Shown piece by piece: positions 16,858 to 25,380 of a DNA stretch of 64,000 bases. Position 1 is the stretch's first letter. Each line of letters starts with the position of its first letter. The DNA is from Streptomyces sp. NBC_00576 (GTDB lineage: Bacteria > Actinomycetota > Actinomycetes > Streptomycetales > Streptomycetaceae), in contig NZ_CP107780.1 in the NCBI RefSeq assembly GCF_036345175.1, positions 7,626,001-7,690,000 on the forward strand. The letters are read 5' to 3'. The position numbers and the translations under genes are program-made. The notes under the pieces are model-generated. The model was not told the DNA's origin. It searched no databases and worked only from the letters and a program-made list of their open reading frames with translations.

Positions 16858-18353
16858 CGCCGTTCCCCTCCCTTGTCACTCATGTCGAACGCGTCGACAG
16901 CACCGAAGTCGGCGATGTCGGCGATGGGCTGCTGGTGGAGCAGGTCGAGGGTGAGCGCGGCGGTCCAGCCGAAGCCGAGTGCCCCACAGGCCTCGCCGGT
17001 GTACGGGTCCACGTACTCCGCGAAGTCGGTGGCGTCGGCGGTCTCCAGGAGCGCCGTGCGCAGCGCGTCGGCGTGGGCCCGCTCGCCGTGCTGCCGCAGC
17101 CCGCGCTCCACCAGCCATCCGGTGTTGAACCAGGCCGGCCCGCGCCAGTAGCGGTGCGGGTCGAAGGCCTCGCCGAGCAGGTCGTAGGACGGCACGAGGC
17201 GGGCGGCGCCGCCGACCTCGAAATGCGGCCCACGCGCGGTACGGACGAGGGTGGCGGCGATGTCCCGGGGGAGCGTGGGCAGGAGGAGGGGGACGATCCC
17301 GGAGACGCTGCGCTCGGGGACGAGGGAACCGTCCTTCACGTCGCGGCAGAAGAACATCCCCTCCGCCGGGTCCCACAGCCGCTCCACCAGGGCCGCCGTC
17401 AGGCGTTCCGCACGGGCGTTCCGGGCTGTCCCCGTCGCGCCCAGCTCACGGGCGATGCGCGCCAGGGCGTGCTCCGAGGCGATCAGCAGCGCGTTGAAGG
17501 AGGGGTCCTCGACGGCGAACTCGCCTGCCCCGTCCTCATACCCCCCGTCCCGGTAATCCGTGGCCAGTCGCACGTACCGTCCGTAGTCCAGGTCCGTCGG
17601 CCGGTCCTCGGCGGCTCCGTGGTCGAGGTCGGCGCGACGGAAGGAGCGGGCCGGGGCCGGGGTGACGCGGCTCAACGGGGCGTCCCAGCAAGGGCTGTTG
17701 TCCATACCCTGTTCCCAGGGGTGCACGACCGACGCGAGGCCGCCCCCGCCCAGGTCGCGGCGGTGCAGGAGATAGCGGTGCCAGGCGGCGAGTCGCGGGT
17801 AGGCGCGGGCGAGGAAGCCGCGCGAGCGGGACAGCCCGGGGTCGGCCTGGTGCACCAGCCAGACGGCCAGCGCGTGCACCGGTGGCTGCACGATGCCGGA
17901 CGTCTGTACGGTGCGCGGGGCGCCCGCAGCGCGCCCCGCGGTCGAGGAGCGCCAGAAGTCAGGGCTCGGGAAGTACGCGTCGAGCGGGACGGAAGGATTG
18001 AAGACGATGTGCGGGATCCGCCCGTCGCCCCACTGGGCCGAGAGCAGTGTCTCCAGCTCCGTCTGCGCGCGCAGGGGCGACAGATGACGCAGACCGATCG
18101 CGATGAACGCGGAGTCCCAGGACCACTGGTGCGGATACAGGCCGTGCGAAGGCACCGTCGAGGTGCCGGTCCAGTTGGCCTCCAGCACCTCGGCCGCCCT
18201 GACGTGCACAGAACCAGCGCGAGCCGCCAGGTCGTATACAACGCCCCCCGAGCCCGATACCTCACCATGACCGGAAAAGGGAGGTGAGGATGTGGTGCGT
18301 ACGGGGTCCAGGTTTCCCGTGCGACGGGCGGTGAGCTGGGTTGTGCGGTCCAC
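16854..18353 (-). CDS. MGH1/GH63-like glycoside hydrolase
   Basis: Predicted (alpha/alpha)6-barrel hydrolase of 499 aa, related to mannosylglycerate/glucosylglycerate hydrolases and the GH63 family. The conserved stretch HGLYPHQWSWDSAFIAIGL near residue 70 includes the WDSA acidic position, and YRGPAWFNTGWLVERGL-like sequence (YWRGPAWFNTGWL) lies near residue 400. GTG 18353 has GGGGAG 6 bp upstream. It is the first gene of a two-gene operon with the debranching protein at 14920 and lies divergent from the ROK regulator. The substrate is inferred as an alpha-glucoside or compatible-solute glycoside. No signal peptide was seen. Confidence 0.82.
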   Translation of the reverse strand: MDRTTQLTARRTGNLDPVRTTSSPPFSGHGEVSGSGGVVYDLAARAGSVHVRAAEVLEANWTGTSTVPSHGLYPHQWSWDSAFIAIGLRHLSPLRAQTELETLLSAQWGDGRIPHIVFNPSVPLDAYFPSPDFWRSSTAGRAAGAPRTVQTSGIVQPPVHALAVWLVHQADPGLSRSRGFLARAYPRLAAWHRYLLHRRDLGGGGLASVVHPWEQGMDNSPCWDAPLSRVTPAPARSFRRADLDHGAAEDRPTDLDYGRYVRLATDYRDGGYEDGAGEFAVEDPSFNALLIASEHALARIARELGATGTARNARAERLTAALVERLWDPAEGMFFCRDVKDGSLVPERSVSGIVPLLLPTLPRDIAATLVRTARGPHFEVGGAARLVPSYDLLGEAFDPHRYWRGPAWFNTGWLVERGLRQHGERAHADALRTALLETADATDFAEYVDPYTGEACGALGFGWTAALTLDLLHQQPIADIADFGAVDAFDMSDKGGERR

Positions 18354-18472
18354 TCGGTACTCCCCGTTGACGCTCGTCCTGCCAGTTCGGTACTGGCTAC
18401 CGTAGGGTTACGTCTATTTAACACGCATAACTCAATATGTAATGCAAGCTTGAGAAACACAAGGGGGTGCGC

Positions 18473-19684
18473 ATGAGTGGTCGTGCTCAGGCGAGCGCCG
18501 GCGATCTGCTCGAACTGGTACGCAGTGGGCGCGCGACGACCCGGGGTGCCCTGCAGCAAGTGACGGGTCTCTCACGGGCGACGGTCGGGCACCGGCTGGA
18601 CCGGCTGTTCCGGGCGGGCTGGCTGCGCGAGGGTGCCTCGGGGCCGGTCGACTCGCCGCTCGGCGGTCGCCCGTCGATCACGCTGGAGTTCGACGACGCC
18701 CACGCCGTCGTCCTCGCCGCAGACCTCGACACCCGTCATGCCCGTGCCGCCGTTCTCACTCTCACGGGTGAACTCCTGGCGGAACATTCGGGCGCGCTGG
18801 CTGTCGACGACGGCCCCGACGCCGTACTCGGCGAAGTCGGCCGCTGGCTCGCGGAGCTCCTGACGAAGACCGGCCACCGCCCGTCCGAGGTCTGCGGCAT
18901 AGGCCTCGCGGTACCGGGCCCGGTCGACACGGACACCGGCCGCGTCGTCCAGCCGCCGATCATGCCCGGCTGGGACGGCTACGACATACGATCCCGCCTG
19001 GCCCGCGCCTTCGCCGAACACACGGGCGAGCTGGCTGCGGCGAGGGTCCCGGTGCTGGTGGACAACGACGCCAACCTCATGGCGTACGGCGAGCAGCGCA
19101 CCGGACACCCTGACTGCTCGGCCTTCGTCCTGGTGAAGGTCTCGACGGGCATCGGCGCGGGAGTGGTGGTCGGCGGCTCGGTGTTCCGGGGCATCGACGG
19201 CGGCGCCGGGGACATCGGGCACATCCGCGTTCCGCAGGGCGCCGAGGCGCTGTGCCGGTGCGGGTCGTACGGGTGTCTGGCCGCCATCGCGAGTGGTGGC
19301 GCCGTCGCCCGCCGCCTCGCCGAGACCGGGGTGCCGGCGGCGTCGGGCTCGGACGTACGGGACCTGCTCGCGGCCGGGCACCCGGGGGCGGTCGCGCTCG
19401 CGCGGGAGGCGGGCCGGAGCGTGGGGGACGTACTGGCGACGGTGGTGACGCTGCTCAACCCCGGCGTGCTGATGATCGCGGGCGACCTGGCGGGCACGCC
19501 GTTCCTCACGGGCGTACGGGAGCTGCTGTACCAGCGGGCGCTGCCGCGCTCGACCGCTCATCTGGACGTGGTGACGTCGAGGCTGGGGGAGCGGGCGGGG
19601 CTGGTGGGGGCCGGGGCGATGGTCGTGGAGTACCTGTACGCGCCTGAGCGGGTCGAGGAGCGGTTGGCGGCGCTCGGGGTGTGA
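18473..19684 (+). CDS. ROK-family transcriptional regulator
   Basis: Repressor-type ROK protein of 403 aa. The N-terminal winged HTH covers about residues 8-70 (GALQQVTGLSRATVGHRLD). The ROK domain follows, with VDNDANLMAYGE and a zinc-binding motif (GHIRVP, then CRCGSYGCLA). The phosphate-binding loop of sugar kinases is degenerate (LAADLDTRHARAA instead of a DxGxT-type loop), so it is more likely a sensor than a kinase. AAGGGGG at 18461-18467 supports ATG 18473. It is divergent from the glycoside hydrolase/debranching operon; the AT-richer gap (18354-18472) is the obvious operator region. Confidence 0.9.
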   Translation: MSGRAQASAGDLLELVRSGRATTRGALQQVTGLSRATVGHRLDRLFRAGWLREGASGPVDSPLGGRPSITLEFDDAHAVVLAADLDTRHARAAVLTLTGELLAEHSGALAVDDGPDAVLGEVGRWLAELLTKTGHRPSEVCGIGLAVPGPVDTDTGRVVQPPIMPGWDGYDIRSRLARAFAEHTGELAAARVPVLVDNDANLMAYGEQRTGHPDCSAFVLVKVSTGIGAGVVVGGSVFRGIDGGAGDIGHIRVPQGAEALCRCGSYGCLAAIASGGAVARRLAETGVPAASGSDVRDLLAAGHPGAVALAREAGRSVGDVLATVVTLLNPGVLMIAGDLAGTPFLTGVRELLYQRALPRSTAHLDVVTSRLGERAGLVGAGAMVVEYLYAPERVEERLAALGV

Positions 19685-19840
19685 GGCGAGGGGTGAGGGG
19701 GCCTGTGACAGGCGTGTTTCCCCTTCGGGTCGGCGTCCGCATGGTGAAATCCGGGCGGGCTTTCGCGCGTGATTCTCGCCACCCTTGATAGGGGTTGCGC
19801 TCAGATGAGCGGATCATGAGCGACTGCACTTCTCAAAGGA

Positions 19841-19855
19841 TGGCACTGAGTGCCA
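19841..19855. promoter_or_regulatory. Perfect palindrome TGGCACT-G-AGTGCCA, candidate operator
   Basis: A 15-bp palindrome in the 429-bp gap between the ROK gene and ppdK. A further half-site, GTGCCAC, lies about 35 bp downstream. The gap otherwise holds no supported gene; near its right end it contains a short open frame and a hairpin ahead of ppdK. Confidence 0.5.
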
Positions 19856-20021
19856 CCGTTTGATCGTTCATCGATAGAACTCAGGCGTGCCACTATGCGC
19901 TCACCTGAGCGACAAAATGCGTATGCGAGGGCGGTTGTCTTCAAGAAGTGAAAACATACCGATCCTGCTGCTTGCCAAGCTTTGACTTTGGATCTGCTGG
20001 CGGACGGATGGTTACAGGCGC

Positions 20022-20141
20022 ATGACGCGCAAGTGGACGTACCCAGACGCCTTCGATCTGGGTATGTTCCTGGCCGTCAGGGCAGCCACCGCGTCCTCAA
20101 GGAGTTGGGACCCGTGTCGGAAAACAAAGATCCCCACGTAG
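20022..20141 (+). other. Possible 39-codon upstream ORF overlapping the ppdK start
   Basis: ATG 20022 opens a frame (begins MTRKWTYPDAFDLG) that closes at TAG 20139-20141, 25 bp inside ppdK. Codons are mostly G/C-ended but there is no good ribosome-binding site. It could be chance or a translational control element. Confidence 0.25.
20040..20064 (+). promoter_or_regulatory. Hairpin in the ppdK leader
   Basis: TACCCAGA (20040-20047) pairs with TCTGGGTA (20057-20064) around a 9-nt loop. It ends 34 bp before the AAGGAG ribosome-binding site of ppdK. There is no U-tract, so a leader structure is more likely than a terminator. Confidence 0.4.
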
Positions 20142-22861
20142 CTCAGCAGAGCAACAGTGTTGAGGGCGTGAAGTTCGTTTACGACTTCACCGAGGGCAAC
20201 AGGGACCTCAAGGACCTTCTCGGCGGTAAGGGTGCCAACCTCGCCGAGATGACCAACCTGGGCCTTCCGGTGCCTCCGGGCTTCACGATCACCACCGAGG
20301 CCTGCAAGACATACCTCGACAGCGGCGACGAGCCCGCGGCACTGCGTGACGAGGTGAGCGCGCACCTCGCGGCCCTCGAAGAGGCGATGGGCAAGAAGCT
20401 CGGCCAGGCCGACAACCCCCTCCTCGTGTCCGTCCGTTCCGGGGCCAAGTTCTCGATGCCGGGCATGATGGACACGGTGCTGAACATCGGCCTCTCCGAC
20501 AAGTCGGTCCAGGGCCTCGCCAAGCAGGCCGGCGACGAGCGCTTCGCGTGGGACTCGTACCGCCGCCTCATCCAGATGTTCGGCAAGACGGTCCTCGGCG
20601 TCGAGGGCGAGCTGTTCGAGGACGCGCTGGACGCGGCGAAGACGGCCAAGAAGGTCACGGTCGACACGGAGTTGGAGGCTGCGGACCTCAAGAAGCTGGT
20701 CACCAAGTTCAAGAAGATCGTCAAGACCGAGGCGGGCCGCGACTTCCCGCAGGACCCGCGCGAGCAGATGGACCTCGCGATCCACGCGGTCTTCGACTCC
20801 TGGAACACGGACCGCGCGAAGCTCTACCGCCGCCAGGAGCGCATCCCGGGCGACCTCGGCACGGCGGTCAACATCTGCTCGATGGTCTTCGGCAACCTGG
20901 GCCCCGACTCGGGCACGGGAGTCGCCTTCACCCGCGACCCGGCCAGCGGCCACCAGGGCGTGTACGGCGACTACCTGCAGAACGCGCAGGGCGAGGACGT
21001 GGTGGCGGGCATCCGCAACACGGTCCCGCTCGCCGAGCTGGAGCAGATCGACAAGAAGTCGTACGACCAGCTGATGCAGATCATGGAGACCCTGGAGAAC
21101 CACTACAAGGATCTCTGCGACATCGAGTTCACCATCGAGCGCGGCCAGTTGTGGATGCTCCAGACCCGCGTCGGCAAGCGCACGGCGGGCGCCGCCTTCC
21201 GTATCGCCACACAGCTCGTCGACCAGGGCCTCATCGACGAGGCGGAGGCACTCCAGCGAGTCACCGGCGCCCAGTTGGCCCAGCTGATGTTCCCGCGCTT
21301 CGACGAGGAGGCGAAGGTCGCACAGGTCGGCCGGGGCATCGCGGCGTCGCCGGGTGCGGCGGTCGGCAAGGCGGTGTTCGACTCGTACACCGCGGTGAAG
21401 TGGTCGCGTTCGGGCGAGAAGGTCATCCTGGTCCGCCGGGAGACCAACCCCGACGACCTCGACGGCATGATCGCCGCCGAGGGCATTCTGACCAGCCGTG
21501 GCGGCAAGACGTCCCACGCGGCCGTGGTCGCGCGCGGGATGGGCAAGACGTGCGTGTGCGGCGCGGAGGAGCTCGAAGTCGACACGAAACGGCGCCGGAT
21601 GACGGTACCGGGCGGGCATGTGGTGGAGGAGGGCGACCTCATCTCCATCGACGGTTCGAGCGGCAAGGTGTACCTGGGCGAGGTCCCGGTCGTGCCGTCC
21701 CCCGTGGTCGAGTACTTCGAGGGCCGGATGCACGCGGGCGCCAACGACGCCGACGAACTCGTCGAGGCGGTCCACCGGATCATGGCCTTCGCGGACAGGA
21801 AGCGCCGGCTCCGTGTCCGGGCCAACGCGGACAACGCCGAGGACGCGATGCGGGCGCGGCGGTTCGGCGCGCAGGGCATCGGCCTCTGCCGTACGGAACA
21901 CATGTTCCTCGGCGACCGGCGCGAACTGGTGGAACGCCTGATCCTGGCCGACACGGACACCGAGCGCGAGGATTCCCTGAAGGCGCTTCTCCCGCTCCAG
22001 AAGCAGGACTTCGTAGAACTGTTCTCGGCGATGGACGGCCTGCCGGTGACGGTCCGTCTCCTCGACCCGCCGCTGCACGAGTTCCTGCCGGACATCACGG
22101 AACTGTCGGTGCGAGTCGCCCTCGCCGAGTCCCGCAAGGACCCGCACGAGAACGAGCTGCGCCTGCTCCAGGCGGTGCACCGGCTGCACGAGCAGAACCC
22201 GATGCTGGGGCTGCGGGGTGTGCGGCTGGGCTTGGTGATCCCCGGCCTCTTCACGATGCAGGTGCGGGCCATCGCGGAGGCGGCGGCCGAGCGGAAGAAC
22301 GCGAAGGGCGACCCGCGCGCGGAGATCATGATCCCGCTCGTCGGCACCGTCCAGGAGCTGGAGATCGTCCGCGAGGAGGCCGACCAGGTCATCGCCGAGG
22401 TCGAGGCGGCGACGGGCACGCAGCTGAAGCTCGCCATCGGCACGATGATCGAGCTGCCGCGGGCCGCGCTGACGGCCGGCCAGATCGCCGAGGCGGCCGA
22501 GTTCTTCAGCTTCGGCACGAACGACCTGACCCAGACGGTGTGGGGCTTCAGCCGGGACGACGTGGAGGCCTCGTTCTTCACGGCCTACCTGGAGAAGGGC
22601 ATCTTCGGGGTGTCCCCGTTCGAGACGATCGACCGTGACGGGGTCGGCGCGCTGGTCAAATCCGCGGTGGAGGCGGGCCGCGCGACGCGTCCTGATTTGA
22701 AGCTGGGCGTGTGCGGCGAGCATGGGGGAGACCCGGAGTCGGTGCACTTCTTCCACGAGGTGGGGCTGGACTACGTCAGCTGCTCGCCGTTCCGGATCCC
22801 GGTGGCCAGGCTGGAGGCGGGGCGGGCGGCTTCTTCTTCGGCGGGGAGTGATCATCGGTAG
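20114..22861 (+). CDS. ppdK: Pyruvate, phosphate dikinase
   Basis: Cytoplasmic enzyme (915 aa) that interconverts pyruvate + ATP + Pi with PEP + AMP + PPi, at the pyruvate/PEP node. Domain order is the family's: N-terminal ATP-grasp domain (FTEGNRDLKDLLGGKGANLAEM near residue 15-35; SVRSGAKFSMPGMMDTVLN), the phospho-His domain (GGKTSHAAVVARGMG, His near residue 467), and a C-terminal PEP/pyruvate TIM barrel ending in the catalytic GVCGEHGGDP (near residue 867). GTG 20114 is chosen over upstream frames because AAGGAG lies 9 bp before it and homology starts there. A strong hairpin terminator follows at 22971. Confidence 0.97.
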   Translation: MSENKDPHVAQQSNSVEGVKFVYDFTEGNRDLKDLLGGKGANLAEMTNLGLPVPPGFTITTEACKTYLDSGDEPAALRDEVSAHLAALEEAMGKKLGQADNPLLVSVRSGAKFSMPGMMDTVLNIGLSDKSVQGLAKQAGDERFAWDSYRRLIQMFGKTVLGVEGELFEDALDAAKTAKKVTVDTELEAADLKKLVTKFKKIVKTEAGRDFPQDPREQMDLAIHAVFDSWNTDRAKLYRRQERIPGDLGTAVNICSMVFGNLGPDSGTGVAFTRDPASGHQGVYGDYLQNAQGEDVVAGIRNTVPLAELEQIDKKSYDQLMQIMETLENHYKDLCDIEFTIERGQLWMLQTRVGKRTAGAAFRIATQLVDQGLIDEAEALQRVTGAQLAQLMFPRFDEEAKVAQVGRGIAASPGAAVGKAVFDSYTAVKWSRSGEKVILVRRETNPDDLDGMIAAEGILTSRGGKTSHAAVVARGMGKTCVCGAEELEVDTKRRRMTVPGGHVVEEGDLISIDGSSGKVYLGEVPVVPSPVVEYFEGRMHAGANDADELVEAVHRIMAFADRKRRLRVRANADNAEDAMRARRFGAQGIGLCRTEHMFLGDRRELVERLILADTDTEREDSLKALLPLQKQDFVELFSAMDGLPVTVRLLDPPLHEFLPDITELSVRVALAESRKDPHENELRLLQAVHRLHEQNPMLGLRGVRLGLVIPGLFTMQVRAIAEAAAERKNAKGDPRAEIMIPLVGTVQELEIVREEADQVIAEVEAATGTQLKLAIGTMIELPRAALTAGQIAEAAEFFSFGTNDLTQTVWGFSRDDVEASFFTAYLEKGIFGVSPFETIDRDGVGALVKSAVEAGRATRPDLKLGVCGEHGGDPESVHFFHEVGLDYVSCSPFRIPVARLEAGRAASSSAGSDHR

Positions 22862-22970
22862 AGCGATCACTGGTTAGGGGCACTGGCGGTTCCAGGAGGC
22901 CCCCGAAGACGCCGGAACCGTTGCCTGTCACCCCGACCCTCAGCGACACGGCAGCGGCTCCGGAGCACGA

Positions 22971-23009
22971 GAGAGGGCGGCACCCCTGTGCGGGGGGTGC
23001 CGCCTTCTC
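22971..23009. terminator. 16-bp hairpin terminator
   Basis: Arms GAGAGGGCGGCACCCC (22971-22986) and GGGGTGCCGCCTTCTC (22994-23009) pair with one G-U wobble around a 7-nt loop. It separates convergent ppdK and the methyltransferase gene. Confidence 0.85.
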
Positions 23010-23089
23010 GCTGCCCGTGCTCATGCCGACGCGCAATCCGTACGCCCGCCGCGCCGCCCAGTACTCGCCCGACCCCCTGACGAACGAGC

Positions 23090-23998
23090 TCAGCCCTTCC
23101 CGGTGCCGTCGAGTTGGAAGTGCCAGACGACCACGATCGGGGAATCGTCCAAGGCCGCAGCCGACGCTTCCGAGCACCAGTGCAACAGGTCCCAGGACAT
23201 GTAGGTCGGGAGTGGGTCCGGGGCGGTGTCGGGGTCGAGGGAGTGGCGCGGGCGGTGGGGTTCCTCGCAGTGCCGGACCTGGAAGCCCAGGGGGAGGGCT
23301 GCGGCGAGATAGGCGCTGAGCGGGCGGTGGTATTCGGCGAGGAGGGACGGGCGGCCGTCCGGGCCGGGACGGCGGGCCAGGGTCGGCCGGAGGTAGGACA
23401 CCAGCAGGTGGGCATCCGAGATCACAAGGTTCCCGCCAGGGCGCAGGACACGCGCGAACTCCGCCAATACGGGGGCCAGATCGGGGACGTGAGCCAGGGC
23501 GAGCGCGCAGACGACGGTGTCGACCGCGTCGTCGGGAAGCGGGATCCGGTGCAGGTCGGCCTCGTGGAAGGCGACATCTGGCAGGCGCTTGCGGGCCTGG
23601 GCGAGCATCTCCGGTGAGGCGTCGACGCCGATCACGTCGTGTCCGAGTTCCCGCAGGTAGGCGGTATGACGGCCGGTGCCGCAGGCCGCGTCCAGCGCTG
23701 TGCCGACGGGCAGGCCGTCCAGGATGCGCCGGACAACGGGCTGCTCAATGTCGATCATCTGGTTGCCAGGGGCGTCATAGTGCGGGGCCCAGGCTTGGTA
23801 GACGTCGGCCGCGCTGATCGTGCCCGGACTCGCCGTGACCCCCTCGGCGTGCGCGAGGGCCGGCGTGTCCAGCAGGGCGCGGATTTCGGCGATCCGGGTT
23901 TCGACGAACGCCCGGTCGGCGCTTCCCTCCCTGAAGCCGCGCAGCAAGGCGGCACCCTCGATGCCCAGCAGATATCCCAGGGAACTCAGATAGGTCAT
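23090..23998 (-). CDS. Class I SAM-dependent methyltransferase
   Basis: Protein of 302 aa with an N-terminal 80-residue extension and a methyltransferase-11/25-type Rossmann domain. Motif I is ALDAACGTGRHTAYL (near residue 105), the acidic end of beta-2 is IGVDASPEML, and LRPGGNLVISDAH is motif III. The target cannot be deduced; close folds act on small molecules. It starts at ATG 23998 and is the first of several small, unrelated minus-strand genes in an accessory-looking region. Confidence 0.88.
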   Translation of the reverse strand: MTYLSSLGYLLGIEGAALLRGFREGSADRAFVETRIAEIRALLDTPALAHAEGVTASPGTISAADVYQAWAPHYDAPGNQMIDIEQPVVRRILDGLPVGTALDAACGTGRHTAYLRELGHDVIGVDASPEMLAQARKRLPDVAFHEADLHRIPLPDDAVDTVVCALALAHVPDLAPVLAEFARVLRPGGNLVISDAHLLVSYLRPTLARRPGPDGRPSLLAEYHRPLSAYLAAALPLGFQVRHCEEPHRPRHSLDPDTAPDPLPTYMSWDLLHWCSEASAAALDDSPIVVVWHFQLDGTGKG

Positions 23999-24093
23999 CC
24001 CAGGGACGGTACGGACACATACTCCGACCGCTCCACCGGTTTTCCTGCGCTTCGGGCAGCTACTGTCGATGGACCTTTGTCAACCCATCCCGG

Positions 24094-24519
24094 TCAGGTA
24101 GGCGACGAGGTGATGGTTACGGTGACGAACCGGTTGCGTAGCCCCTCAGCGAGGTAGGCCATTTCCACGGACGTGCCGACCACGCCGACTTCTCTAAGGT
24201 CGGCGACCACCTTCCGCGCTTCGCCCAGCGAAAGGTTCTGCATCTCGCGCAGGGCCCGCAGCACAGGAACGAAGCTTGCGTTCTTGTCCGCAAGGCGAAG
24301 CCGAGCATGCCCGTGTTCGGCCAGTAGGGCCTGCCTGATCTCTTCGGGGGCTGGGCCTGTGTCCATCTCGCACCATGCGTTCGGGCAGGTTTGGCACTGT
24401 CCTTCAACGCTCCACCGCAACCGACCGCGGTCGATGAACTGGCCGACGTCGCGGACCAGTTCGCCACCGCAGCTCTCGCACTGCGATGTGAGCTTCACGC
24501 CCTGAGCGGTGGTGATCAC
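24094..24519 (-). CDS. Zinc-ribbon protein with ribosomal L7/L12 C-terminal-like domain
   Basis: A 141-aa protein starting at GTG 24519 (AAGGGAG 7 bp upstream). Residues 13-50 form a CxxC...CxxC zinc ribbon (CESCGGEL, then CQTCPNAWC). The C-terminal half (VPVLRALREMQNLSLGEARK, then VVADL, ending near GLRNRF) has the spacing of the L7/L12 C-terminal domain, in which a LxxAK/R helix is followed by a glycine-containing turn. Short proteins combining these parts occur in Streptomyces but have no assigned function. It is not the ribosomal L7/L12 protein, which lacks a zinc ribbon. Confidence 0.7.
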   Translation of the reverse strand: MITTAQGVKLTSQCESCGGELVRDVGQFIDRGRLRWSVEGQCQTCPNAWCEMDTGPAPEEIRQALLAEHGHARLRLADKNASFVPVLRALREMQNLSLGEARKVVADLREVGVVGTSVEMAYLAEGLRNRFVTVTITSSPT

Positions 24520-24595
24520 TGGTCGCTCCCTTCGGTGGCGCCACCGACGTTCCGCGGCCACCCTGAGATTCGTCTCGCTGAGCCAAGTGCTGGGG

Positions 24596-24946
24596 TCAAA
24601 GGCTGTGGGCGATGGGGTGAAGCGGTTCGTACAGCGGGAGTTCGGCGCCGCTGGGGAGCCGGATCGCGGTCAGTCTGCCCCAGCGCTGTTCGCTGACCGG
24701 GCGGGTGATCTCGACGCCCTGCGCGCGGAACTCGCCGAGCTGGGCATCAAGGTCGTCGCACATCAGGTAGAACTCGTGCTGGGGCGGGCCGTCGGTCGGG
24801 TGCACGGCCACCTCGGCAGGGGGCAGCTTGAAGATGAGCCAGCCGCCGCCCGCGTCGACGCCGGGAAAGCCGAGGACGTCACGGAGGAAGGCGCGGTCCG
24901 CCTCGGCGTCCTGGCTGTAGAGGATGACATGTGCACCGCTGATCAT
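24596..24946 (-). CDS. VOC-superfamily (glyoxalase/bleomycin-resistance fold) protein
   Basis: A 116-aa single VOC module with two beta-alpha-beta-beta-beta units: MISGAHVILYSQDAEADRAF, then HEFYLMCDDLDAQLGEF and LPSGAELPLYEP. ATG 24946 has GGAG six bases upstream. Metal-ligand positions are only partly conserved (His in HEFYLMC, Glu in LYEP). VOC proteins cover glyoxalases, extradiol dioxygenases and antibiotic-binding proteins; nothing here separates these. It is transcribed away from the nucleotidyltransferase at 25381. Confidence 0.85.
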   Translation of the reverse strand: MISGAHVILYSQDAEADRAFLRDVLGFPGVDAGGGWLIFKLPPAEVAVHPTDGPPQHEFYLMCDDLDAQLGEFRAQGVEITRPVSEQRWGRLTAIRLPSGAELPLYEPLHPIAHSL

Positions 24947-25380
24947 TGCCTGCTCCTGCCCCGTCGATGTGCTCGCGGTCGTGTCCTCGGCATCCTGGCA
25001 CGCTCGGTCCAAGAAGACCTTCGACTGCGTTCGATGACACGACGACTGAGTTGCTTGGCAGCGGACATCGTCATGGCGGGGCGGGGCGAAGTCCGGTGCT
25101 GGTGAGGCAGCCGTCGAGTGCGTCGCTGCGGTACCGGAGTAGGCGGAGGCCTGCCGGACTGCGGCGATGATGTCCGGTCCAGGCACGACGGCGTCCATGG
25201 TCTCCATGAACTGCGTCGCCGGACGGTCGAATCTCTTCGATGGCCCGGCGGTAGAGTCCTCCCGTGCGTTGATCTTCCGAGCGGCGGCCGAGCGCCCCGC
25301 CGCAGACGGTGCGGGCGACCCCGATGTGTTCGGGGCCGTCCGGTTCGTGTATCCGTCGTCACCACACCGGAGATCACGCA
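24947..25380. other. 434-bp stretch without an intact gene
   Basis: No frame in this stretch has a good start and full-length homology. On the minus strand, 25142-25234 encodes a segment (ATQFMETMDAVVP and neighbours) that resembles the N-terminal region of IS5-family transposases. The right end carries the GGAG ribosome-binding site of the gene at 25381. Confidence 0.5.
25142..25234 (-). pseudogene. Possible relic of an IS5-family transposase N-terminus
   Basis: The deduced residues RFDRPATQFMETMDAVVPGP fit the usual IS5 pattern in which a short basic stretch leads to an aromatic/hydrophobic FxxxMDxVVPW block. Trp is replaced by Gly here, no transposase core follows, and no terminal inverted repeats were seen. 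The match rests on recall of the family only. Confidence 0.25.

Noticed and set aside
19982..20113. Upstream extension of ppdK to 19982
   Set aside because: No ribosome-binding site and no homology before GTG 20114, which has AAGGAG at the right distance.
20012..22870. Long open frame of 952 codons antisense to ppdK
   Set aside because: It mirrors ppdK exactly, is low-complexity and His/Arg/Leu-rich, and has no family features. High GC produces such antisense frames.
24094..24519. Ribosomal protein L7/L12 gene
   Set aside because: Only the C-terminal module is similar; a zinc ribbon replaces the dimerisation domain, and no ribosomal protein genes are adjacent.
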